64,000 nt of DNA from Flavobacterium haoranii (GTDB lineage Bacteria; Bacteroidota; Bacteroidia; Flavobacteriales; Flavobacteriaceae), in assembly GCF_009363055.1 (NCBI RefSeq), contig NZ_CP045292.1, forward strand, positions 1,550,001 to 1,614,000. Reading direction: 5' to 3'. The notes beneath the pieces were generated by a model. The model was not told the DNA's origin and searched no databases. It worked only from the letters and a program-made list of their open reading frames with translations. Made by a program: the position numbers and the translations under genes. Of this stretch, positions 57,210 to 64,000 are shown in pieces. How positions within the stretch are numbered: the stretch's first letter is position 1; every line of letters begins with the position of its first letter.

Positions 57210-58187
57210 ATGTCTAAGGTAAAATATTATTACGATTCTGAAAATTTAGCCTATAGAAAAATTGAAACGAAACGACGTAAGAAGTTTGCCTACATTATGC
57301 TTTTTTTACTTTCTTCGGCTTTGTTTGGCTTTTTGTGTTTGGTAGCGCTTATAAACACGCCTTATTTTGAAACTCCAAAAGATAAAATTTTAACGAGTGA
57401 ATTAGAAAACATGAAAATTAACTACCAACTTTTAAATAAAAAAGTTGAAGTTATGGATGAAGCTTTGACAGCAATTGAAGAAAGAGATAACAATATTTAC
57501 AGAATTTACTTTAATACTTCTCCAATTTCTGACGAAGAACGTAAATCGGGTTTTGGTGGAATTAATCGCTATAAAGATTTAGAAGGTTTTAATAATTCTG
57601 AATTGGTAATTAATACATCTAAAAAAGTAGACCGATTGATGAAAGAATTGGCCATTCAATCGAAATCGTTAAATGAAATTGTAGAATTAGGAAAACAAAA
57701 AGAAAAACTTTTGGCTGCAATTCCTGCAATACAACCTGTAAAAAATGAAGATTTAAAACGAATGGCCTCGGGTTATGGATACAGAAGTGACCCGTTTACT
57801 AAAATTAGAAAATTCCACTACGGAATGGATTTTACTGCTAAAACTGGAACTCCGGTATTTGCTAGTGGAGATGGCGTTGTTTTAAAAGCCGACAATTCAT
57901 TGTCGGGCTATGGTAATCATATAGAAATAAATCATGGTTATGGCTATGTAACTTTGTATGCCCATTTAAGCAAATATAATTGTCGCCCTGGACAGCGTGT
58001 AAAGAGAGGAGATATAATAGGCTATGTAGGAAGTACTGGTCGAAGTGAAGCTCCACATTTACATTATGAAGTAATTAAAAATGGAGAAAAAGTAAATCCG
58101 ATTAATTTCTATTATGGAAGTATTTCGGCTGAGGAATATATAGCAATTTCAAAACTTGCCAACCAAGAAAACCAATCTTTAGACTAA
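57210..58187 (+). CDS. M23 family zinc metallopeptidase
   Basis: A 325-residue protein with one membrane segment (about residues 26-48, AYIMLFLLSSALFGFLCLVAL), a coiled-coil-like periplasmic region, and a C-terminal LytM domain. Zinc ligands are in HYGMDFTAKTG and HLHYEV, with the usual GYGYRSDPF, GDGVV, GYGNHIEINHGYGYVTLYAHLS. It should cut or help regulate cutting of peptidoglycan peptides. It is divergent from alaS and coupled to the MerR gene through TAATG. Confidence 0.94.
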   Translation: MSKVKYYYDSENLAYRKIETKRRKKFAYIMLFLLSSALFGFLCLVALINTPYFETPKDKILTSELENMKINYQLLNKKVEVMDEALTAIEERDNNIYRIYFNTSPISDEERKSGFGGINRYKDLEGFNNSELVINTSKKVDRLMKELAIQSKSLNEIVELGKQKEKLLAAIPAIQPVKNEDLKRMASGYGYRSDPFTKIRKFHYGMDFTAKTGTPVFASGDGVVLKADNSLSGYGNHIEINHGYGYVTLYAHLSKYNCRPGQRVKRGDIIGYVGSTGRSEAPHLHYEVIKNGEKVNPINFYYGSISAEEYIAISKLANQENQSLD

Positions 58188-58519
58188 TGCATTTAGACTT
58201 ACCAGAAGGAAAATTATACTATAGTATAGGAGAAATTGCTACTGCATTTAATGTAAATGCATCGCTAATACGTTTTTGGGAAAAAGAATTTGATATTTTA
58301 AAACCAAAAAAGAACGCAAAAGGAAATAGAAAATTTACACCCGAAGATGTAAAAAATCTACAATTAATTTATCATTTGGTTAAAGAACGTGGTTTTACTT
58401 TAGAAGGAGCAAAAACTCATTTAAAAGAAAATCAGAAAAAAACTTTAGACAAGTTTGAAATCATTAGAAAATTAGAAACAATTAAATCACAATTAATAGA
58501 ACTTAAAAATCAACTTTAA
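58187..58519 (+). CDS. MerR family transcriptional regulator
   Basis: A 110-residue regulator: LYYSIGEIATAFNVNASLIRFWEKEFDILKPKKN is the MerR winged-helix N-terminus, followed by KFTPEDVKNLQLIYHLVKERGFTLEGAKTHL. The C-terminal effector part is only a short helix, so it is a minimal MerR without an obvious ligand-binding domain. Target unknown. Confidence 0.9.
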   Translation: MHLDLPEGKLYYSIGEIATAFNVNASLIRFWEKEFDILKPKKNAKGNRKFTPEDVKNLQLIYHLVKERGFTLEGAKTHLKENQKKTLDKFEIIRKLETIKSQLIELKNQL

Positions 58520-58529
58520 ATTTATAACT

Positions 58530-59144
58530 ATGAGAAAATTTGCACCATTATTAATAATCTTAGGTTTAGCTGCAATTTTATTTTTTTGGTATATTGGAAT
58601 AAAAAATGGAGCGGTTCGTGAAAACCAAGCCGTTTCTAAAGAATGGGGTAATGTAGAAACTGCTTACCAACGTAGAAATGACCTTATTGGTAACTTAGTT
58701 AAAACTGTTAAAGGAGCTGCTGATTTTGAAAAATCGACTTTAGAAGCTGTAATTAACGCTAGAGCAAAAGCTACTTCTACAACAATCGATCCATCTAATA
58801 TTACACCAGAACAATTGCAACAATTTCAACAAGCTCAAGGAGGTTTAAATAGTGCTCTATCTCGTTTATTAGTAACTGTAGAAAAATATCCTGATTTAAA
58901 AGCAAATCAAAATTTCTTAAAATTACAAGACGAATTAGCAAGTACAGAAAATCAAATTTTAACAGCTCGTACTCGTTTTAATGAAGCGGTTCAACAATAC
59001 AACAATTACATTTTAATTTTCCCTAATTCAATGTTTTTAGGAAATTATAAAGAAAAACCATATTTCGAATCTGAAAAAGGTGCTGAAAAACCTGTAGATG
59101 TAGAATTCGATTTTGGTACTAACGAAAAAGCAGCTACAGAATAA
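58530..59144 (+). CDS. LemA family protein
   Basis: A 204-residue protein with a single N-terminal membrane segment (APLLIILGLAAILFFWYIGI). The LemA core is clear: VSKEWGNVETAYQRRNDLIGNLVKTVKG and ALSRLLVTVEKYPDLKANQNFLKLQDELASTENQI. First of a LemA-TPM-TPM trio, a recurrent arrangement; the trio is linked by TAATG overlaps at 59144 and 59581. Confidence 0.95.
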   Translation: MRKFAPLLIILGLAAILFFWYIGIKNGAVRENQAVSKEWGNVETAYQRRNDLIGNLVKTVKGAADFEKSTLEAVINARAKATSTTIDPSNITPEQLQQFQQAQGGLNSALSRLLVTVEKYPDLKANQNFLKLQDELASTENQILTARTRFNEAVQQYNNYILIFPNSMFLGNYKEKPYFESEKGAEKPVDVEFDFGTNEKAATE

Positions 59145-59581
59145 TGTCGCAAACCGAAGATTTTTTAACAAAAGCTGAAGAACAAGCCATTGTTGAAGCC
59201 ATTGTTGAAGCCGAAAAAAACACTTCGGGTGAAATTCGTGTGCATTTAGAAGAACATTCAGAAAAAGATCCTCTTGTGCGTGCGCAAGAGGTTTTCTTCA
59301 CTTTAAATATGCAAAACACTAAAGCTCGAAACGGAGTTTTAATTTACATTGGAGTAAAAGACAAAAAACTAGCTATTCTTGGCGATGAAGGCATTAACAA
59401 CTTAGTGGAAGCCGATTTTTGGGATTGCACTAAAGATGTTATTATTACTCATTTTAAAGAAGGAAAATACAAACTTGGTTTAGTAGAAGGTATTTTAAAA
59501 GCTGGGGAACAATTAAAAAAATATTTCCCTTATCAGTCTGATGATACTAACGAACTTTCAAACGAAATATCTAGAGGATAA
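59144..59581 (+). CDS. TPM domain protein (cytoplasmic/small)
   Basis: A 145-residue TPM_phosphatase-domain protein without a signal peptide or membrane segment: IVEAIVEAEKNTSGEIRVHLEEHSEKDPLVRAQEVF and RNGVLIYIGVKDKKLAILGDEGI. TPM domains occur next to LemA proteins; the exact function is unsettled. Confidence 0.9.
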   Translation: MSQTEDFLTKAEEQAIVEAIVEAEKNTSGEIRVHLEEHSEKDPLVRAQEVFFTLNMQNTKARNGVLIYIGVKDKKLAILGDEGINNLVEADFWDCTKDVIITHFKEGKYKLGLVEGILKAGEQLKKYFPYQSDDTNELSNEISRG

Positions 59582-60386
59582 TGATTAAAATTATAATAAA
59601 ATTTGTTCAAATACTATTTTTGATATTATTCCTTTTATTTCAAAATTTAGGTTGGGCACAATTTGATATTCCGAAAAAACCTAGCTTTCAAACATCAGTT
59701 TACGACTATGCTAAAGTATTAAGCGCATCAGAATTTAAACAATTAGAAGAAAAATTAGTTCGCTATTCTGATACTACGACAACTCAAATAGTTTTTATTT
59801 CGATTGATGACTTAAAAGGAGAAGATATTGGAATTTTAACTCCAAAATGGGCTCACGAATGGGGAATTGGTCAAGAGAAAGAAGACAATGGCGTTTTAAT
59901 TTTATTAGCTAAAACGATAGAAAGATTTGGATTTCTCCTGGTTATGGAGTTGAAGACAGATTAACTGCTGGAATTACGGGTGAAATTGTGCGAAATATTA
60001 TTATTCCCGAATTTAAAACAGGAAGTTATTATAATGGTTTAGACAAAGGAACCGATGCAATTATTGATGCTTTAAAAGGTAAATATCAAGGAACTCGAAA
60101 AAGTAACGATGGTAGCATTTTACCTTTTTTAATTTTCATTGGCGTATTCATTTTAATCATAATACTCGCTGCAAAAAACAACAAAGGTGGCGGAAATGGT
60201 TCAGGTGGAAGATTCTCTGGTCCCGATTTAGCTGATATGATTATCTTAAGTCGTATGGGACGTTCTGGTGGATTTGGCAACAGCGGAGGATTTGGTTCTT
60301 CTGGTGGTGGTTTCGGCGGAGGCGGCTTTGGTGGTGGCTTCGGTGGTGGAGGTTTCTCAGGAGGAGGAGCTGGCGGAAGCTGGTAA
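59581..60386 (+). CDS. TPM domain membrane protein with Gly-rich tail, with frameshift
   Basis: About 268 residues after restoring one base. Signal peptide (to LGWAQ), TPM domain (VYDYAKVLSASEFKQLEEKL, WAHEWGIGQEKEDNGVLILLAK), break near 59918-59921 where GAAAGATTTGG needs one more A to give TIEKIWISPGYGVEDRLTAG. A membrane segment follows (LPFLIFIGVFILIIILA), then a tail of Gly-Gly-Phe and Gly-Ser-Gly repeats ending GGSW. Related to YgcG-type proteins. Confidence 0.9.
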
Positions 60387-60393
60387 ACCCAAA

Positions 60394-60423
60394 AATTATC
60401 AATTATCAATTATCAATTATCAA
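60394..60423 (+). repeat. Heptamer tandem repeat AATTATC, four copies
   Basis: AATTATC repeats at 60394, 60401, 60408 and 60415, followed by AA, in the short gap between the TPM and DUF808 genes. Confidence 0.95.
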
Positions 60424-60436
60424 TAAACAAAATTAA

Positions 60437-61303
60437 ATGGCTTCAGGATTTTTTGCCGTATTAGATGACATTGCTTCTTTAATGGATGATGTTGCTTCGG
60501 CAAGTAAAATTGCAACACAAAAGACAGCGGGAATATTAGGTGATGATTTGGCAGTAAATGCTGAAAAAGCAACTGGATTTTTAGCATCAAGAGAAATTCC
60601 TGTATTATGGGCAATTACAAAAGGTTCTTTTTTAAACAAAATTATAATAGTTCCTTTAGCTCTAACACTAAATGCTTATTTCCCAATTGCAATTAAATTT
60701 ATTTTAATTTTTGGCGGAATTTTCTTGGCTTATGAAGGTGCTGAAAAAATTATCGAATTTCTTTTTCATAGAAATAAAGAGGAAGAAACAACAGTATTAG
60801 TGGAAACTACAAATGCTGAAGACGAAGAGAAGGCAAAAATTAAATCGGCAATTACAACTGATTTTATATTATCGGTAGAAATTGTAATCATAGCTTTAGG
60901 AACAGTTTTAGACCAAAGTTTAAATGTTCAAATTATAACAGTTTCTGTGGTTGCTTTCTTAGCTACTATTGGTGTTTACGGAATTGTAGCACTAATTGTA
61001 AGAATGGATGATTTTGGTTTTAAATTAATCAAACAATCAAACAACACAGGTTTTCTAACTTCTTTAGGTAACACTTTGGTTAAAGCTTTACCTTATGTCA
61101 TTAAGTTTTTAGGTTTTATAGGAACTATTGCTTTAATACTAGTTGCAGGTGGAATTTTTGCTCATAATATTGATTATTTTCATCATTTTTTACCGCAAAT
61201 TCCTGCTACATTAAAAGAAGTAATTTTAGGATTAACCATAGGAACATTAGCTTTCTTAATTATTAGTCTCACAAAAAAGACAATTCAATTAGCAAAAAAA
61301 TAA
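60437..61303 (+). CDS. DUF808 family inner-membrane protein
   Basis: A 288-residue membrane protein. The opening MASGFFAVLDDIASLMDDVAS and KTAGILGDDLAVNAEKATGF are the DUF808 (YedI-like) signature; several hydrophobic segments follow (AIKFILIFGGIFLAYEGAEKI, ILSVEIVIIALGTVL, IITVSVVAFLATIGVYGIVALIV). Function unknown. Terminates in a bidirectional terminator shared with der. Confidence 0.92.
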   Translation: MASGFFAVLDDIASLMDDVASASKIATQKTAGILGDDLAVNAEKATGFLASREIPVLWAITKGSFLNKIIIVPLALTLNAYFPIAIKFILIFGGIFLAYEGAEKIIEFLFHRNKEEETTVLVETTNAEDEEKAKIKSAITTDFILSVEIVIIALGTVLDQSLNVQIITVSVVAFLATIGVYGIVALIVRMDDFGFKLIKQSNNTGFLTSLGNTLVKALPYVIKFLGFIGTIALILVAGGIFAHNIDYFHHFLPQIPATLKEVILGLTIGTLAFLIISLTKKTIQLAKK

Positions 61304-61307
61304 ATTA

Positions 61308-61340
61308 TAAAAAAAGCTCGAAAAATCTCGAGCTTTTTTT
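61308..61340. terminator. Bidirectional terminator, DUF808 / der
   Basis: Arms AAAAAAAGCTCGA and TCGAGCTTTTTTT with a short AAAAATC-type loop between the convergent genes. Confidence 0.92.
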
Positions 61341-61341
61341 A

Positions 61342-62652
61342 TTACTTCTGTCTGAAATAAATATCAATTGGTACCCCCGAAAAATTATAAATATCACGTA
61401 ATTTATTTTCAATAAATCTTTTATACGGATCTTTAACATACTGAGGCAAGTTAGCAAAAAACACAAACTGAGGTGTTGGTGTTGGCAATTGCATACAATA
61501 TTTAATTTTAATATATTTTCCTTTAATTGCTGGCGGCGGAGTGTGTTCTATAATAGGCAACATTGTTTCATTGAACTTAGAAGTAGCAATACGTTGCTTT
61601 CTATTTTCGTAGACTTCAACTGCCATTTCTAAAGCTTTTAATAAACGTTGTTTTGTTAAAGCAGAAACGAAAATAATAGGCACATCAGTAAAAGGTTCTA
61701 TTTCTTTTCTAATTATTGCTTCATATTCTTTTGCACTATTGGTGTCTTTATCTACTAAATCCCATTTGTTTACTAAAATAACAACACCTTTACGATTCTT
61801 TTGTGCCAACCAAAATATATTTTGATCTTGACTTTCAAATCCTCTTGTTGCATCAATCATTAAGATACAAACATCAGAATGTTCAATAGCACGAACCGAT
61901 CGCATTACCGAATAGAATTCTAAATCTTCTTTTACTTTTGCTTTTCTACGAATTCCTGCTGTATCTACTAATTTGAATTCGAAACCAAAACGGTTATAAG
62001 TTGTATCGATAGCATCGCGAGTTGTTCCTGCAATATCAGTTACTACAAAACGATCTTCTCCAATTAAAGCGTTAATAAAAGAAGACTTACCTGCATTTGG
62101 TCTTCCTACCACTGTAAATCTTGGTAACGGATTTTCTTCTTCTTCAACTTCAGGCATTTCTGGTAAAACCTCAACTAATTTATCTAAAAGTTCACCTGTT
62201 CCACTTCCGTTCATTCCAGAAATTGTAAAATATTCTCCTAAACCTAAAGAATAAAATTCTACCGCATCTGCTGCACGCATAGCATTATCAACTTTGTTAA
62301 CTACCAAAATAACAGGTTTGGTAACTTTACGCAATAATTTTGCAACAGTATCATCCATTGGTGTAATACCTTCTTCAACATCTACAACAAATAAAATAGC
62401 ATCTGCTTCGTCAATAGCTAATTCTACTTGACGGCGGATTTCTCCTTCAAAAACATCATCAGAACCTACGATATATCCACCAGTATCAATTACTGAAAAC
62501 TCTTTTCCATTCCATTCACTTTTTCCATAATTACGATCTCTTGTAACACCACTTACCGAGTCTACAATGGCATCGCGACGCTTAATTAATCGGTTAAAAA
62601 AAGTTGATTTTCCAACATTAGGTCTTCCTACTATGGCTACAATATTGTTCAT
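61342..62652 (-). CDS. der: Ribosome biogenesis GTPase Der (EngA)
   Basis: A 436-residue protein with two tandem GTPase domains: [14 protein letters not shown]...DTGG...NKVD, and [14 protein letters not shown]...DTAGIRR...NKWD. A C-terminal KH-like domain follows ([16 protein letters not shown]). It matures the 50S ribosomal subunit and is essential. Confidence 0.97.
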   Translation of the reverse strand: MNNIVAIVGRPNVGKSTFFNRLIKRRDAIVDSVSGVTRDRNYGKSEWNGKEFSVIDTGGYIVGSDDVFEGEIRRQVELAIDEADAILFVVDVEEGITPMDDTVAKLLRKVTKPVILVVNKVDNAMRAADAVEFYSLGLGEYFTISGMNGSGTGELLDKLVEVLPEMPEVEEEENPLPRFTVVGRPNAGKSSFINALIGEDRFVVTDIAGTTRDAIDTTYNRFGFEFKLVDTAGIRRKAKVKEDLEFYSVMRSVRAIEHSDVCILMIDATRGFESQDQNIFWLAQKNRKGVVILVNKWDLVDKDTNSAKEYEAIIRKEIEPFTDVPIIFVSALTKQRLLKALEMAVEVYENRKQRIATSKFNETMLPIIEHTPPPAIKGKYIKIKYCMQLPTPTPQFVFFANLPQYVKDPYKRFIENKLRDIYNFSGVPIDIYFRQK

Positions 62653-62916
62653 CTTGTTATTTTTGAGTCTGCAAAGATACTTTTAAAATTTTAAATTATG
62701 AATTTTGAATTATGAGTTTTAGGTTATTAGTTAAGTTATGGAGTTGTTTATGCGTTAATTTGTTAGGTTTTTCACTTTTTACTTTTCACTTTTTGTTTCA
62801 ATTCGCATTAGCGATTGAGCCAAATACCATGTATTAGCGAAAGCGCGACCCGAAATATTTTGAGGGAAATGCCAACAATTTAAAAAATTTAGTATTTTAG
62901 TCTTAAATCTATTTAC
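62653..62916. other. Intergenic region with low-complexity and repeat-like segments
   Basis: Holds a TTAGTTAAGTT-type region, a TTTTTCACTTTTTACTTTTCAC tract (62766-62792) and a segment around 62806-62876 (GCATTAGCGATTGAGCC, then GCGAAAGCGCGACCCGAAA) that looks like a dispersed repeat. No gene is visible. Confidence 0.5.
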
Positions 62917-63411
62917 ATGCAACCCGAAAAAGAACTTCAATTAAGATTACGTTTTTATAAAACTAGTACGAAAAGTGTTGAAGACATTATAAAAACTTGT
63001 GATGCTTTGAAAGATGAAGTGGCTCCCGATTTTCATATTAAATACATGGAAAACCATATTTGGTTAAATATTGGAGCTCGAAGAAGAGAAAAGCATTCAC
63101 CGCATTTACATGTTGAACTCGACAAAATGGAAGATGGAAATACTGCTGTTAATGGGTTATTTGGTCCTGATCCTGTTTTATGGACAATGTTTATGTTTTT
63201 ACATTTTATTGTTGCGGGTGTCTTTATCATTTTTTTAATGATTGCTTATTCTAAATGGACATTAGAACAAAATTTTGGATTTGATATTGTGATAATGACA
63301 CTTATGATTGGTTGCTGGGCAGCATTATATTACATTGCGAGAACAATGAGAAGAAAAGGAATTCCGCAAATGCATGAACTTGAGGATTTAATGGATAGAA
63401 TTTTAAGTTAG
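62917..63411 (+). CDS. Two-pass membrane protein of unknown function
   Basis: A 164-residue protein with a soluble N-terminal half (RLRFYKTSTKSVEDIIKTCDALKDEV, HIWLNIGARRREKHSPHLHVELDK) and two membrane segments (MFMFLHFIVAGVFIIFLMIAY, IVIMTLMIGCWAALYYIA). A 'SPHLHVELD' His-rich patch is notable but no known motif. I do not recognise a family. Confidence 0.7.
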   Translation: MQPEKELQLRLRFYKTSTKSVEDIIKTCDALKDEVAPDFHIKYMENHIWLNIGARRREKHSPHLHVELDKMEDGNTAVNGLFGPDPVLWTMFMFLHFIVAGVFIIFLMIAYSKWTLEQNFGFDIVIMTLMIGCWAALYYIARTMRRKGIPQMHELEDLMDRILS

Positions 63412-63448
63412 AGAAAAAAAATATTTCTTTTTTAAGAATTTTATTTAA

Positions 63449-63456
63449 TACATTTG
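63449..63456 (+). promoter_or_regulatory. Promoter -7 element TACATTTG for the last gene
   Basis: Exact TAnnTTTG match 25 nt before the TTG start at 63481, supporting that start. Confidence 0.5.
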
Positions 63457-63480
63457 GAGGTTATATAACAAGCCTCAATT

Positions 63481-63976
63481 TTGATAAAAAAATACACCAT
63501 ATTCTTTTTAATTGTATTTATACTACTTCAAACAGTGGGCATGTTTTATTTTGCTACGGTTTCGCATAAAATTTTTAAAAAAATTGCGGAATCTAATAAA
63601 AATCCTCATTTAGTTGTAACAAAAACAATTTCTAAAAAGATTATTTCGCAATGAAAATTGCTGATCATGAAATTGTTATGGATGAAGAACTTTATGACAT
63701 CTTAGAAGAAACTTTTGTAGGTGATTTTATAAAACTAAAATTATATAAAGACAAAAAGAGAAAAACTTTGCTTTAAAAATTAAAAATATTCAGAAGAAAA
63801 ATCAGTCTTCTAAAAGTAAAAGTATTTTCAAAACCAAAATTGCTTGTTTAGAACAAACTAAGTATTTTATTTCAAAATCTACAAAAAATGAATCTTTAAA
63901 AAAGATGCCATTTAGCTTTATTCATATAAAAGAAATTTACCTTTCAATTATAGTTCCTCCTCCCGAATTAGTTTAA
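63481..63976 (+). CDS. Small membrane-anchored protein of unknown function, with two frameshifts
   Basis: About 165 residues when two bases are restored. A TTG start at 63481 gives MIKKYTIFFLIVFILLQTVGMFYFA, an N-terminal membrane segment. The first break is in an A5 run near 63631-63635 (SKKDYFAMKIAD once corrected), the second in an A5 run near 63753-63757 (KDKKEKNFALKIKN). The middle (ADHEIVMDEELYDILEETFVGDFIKLKLY) looks like the small proteins with a 'DE-ELYD' beta pair often found ahead of TonB receptor genes in flavobacteria; that context is off the window. Confidence 0.6.
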
Positions 63977-64000
63977 TAATTTCAATTTTATACTTAGGTG

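Noticed and set aside
60086..60409. Pro/Pro-rich minus-strand ORF
   Set aside because: It is the antisense of the Gly-rich tail of the TPM protein; pure shadow.

Overview
The window is from a flavobacterium-like member of the Bacteroidota, and the gene content suggests Flavobacterium or a close relative. The evidence is a low G+C content, a SusC/SusD pair, a T9SS-type sorting domain, GSCFA, DUF5522, DUF4136, DUF6252 and Porin_10-type proteins, and promoters with the Bacteroidota -7 element TAnnTTTG. I see no rRNA, tRNA, insertion sequence, prophage or CRISPR array. Most of it is ordinary chromosomal backbone.

Layout. 1-2.8 kb: a truncated cysteine/cystathionine synthase and a porin. 2.9-9.3 kb: a minus-strand SusC-SusD uptake operon with two extra lipoproteins. 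9.5-17 kb: rnhB, lipB, lysS, two small secreted proteins, and an operon of ACC deaminase-like enzyme, glucosaminidase and hemL. 17-20.9 kb: a T9SS-exported protein, a decayed gene remnant, a small HExxH membrane protein, DUF5522 and dispersed repeats. 20.9-31 kb: urocanase, a DUF4136 lipoprotein, then the complete isoleucine/valine operon ilvE-D-B-N-C-A, preceded by a leader peptide and attenuator. 31-36.4 kb: an AsmA-like protein, a two-part aromatic amino acid hydroxylase and a rhodanese. 36.5-51.6 kb: a minus-strand envelope and signalling cluster (DUF4230, LuxR-type response regulator, membrane protein, OmpA/PD40 protein, two paralogous TPR histidine kinases, CHAT protease-like protein, MORN protein, beta-propeller, a 35-residue membrane protein, a YbjN-like protein and a lipoprotein). 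51.6-57 kb: GSCFA protein, three small lipoproteins and alaS. 57.2-64 kb: M23 peptidase, MerR regulator, LemA/TPM proteins, DUF808, der and two small membrane proteins.

Two points stand out. First, the ilv operon has a textbook transcription attenuator that can be read directly: a 23-codon leader with 9 Ile codons, an 11-bp pause hairpin inside it, an alternative antiterminator pairing, and a terminator before ilvE. Second, the 40-52 kb envelope cluster carries a family of near-identical 24-nt palindromes (three intact, two degenerate) in its intergenic gaps. Paired arm positions change together, and each copy lies just after one stop codon and about 30-75 nt before the next start. The same cluster encodes a secreted CHAT (caspase-like) protein with MORN and propeller neighbours, and two kinases with one regulator; I know of no described system with this makeup.

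Quality warning: at least 13 single-base deletions, nearly all in homopolymers, break otherwise intact genes (porin, SusC, hemL, glucosaminidase, T9SS protein, ilvD, DUF6498, MORN, lipoprotein, alaS, TPM, and twice in the last gene). Several are essential or operon-internal, so these are most likely sequencing or assembly errors. I annotate those genes as full-length CDS with the break noted.
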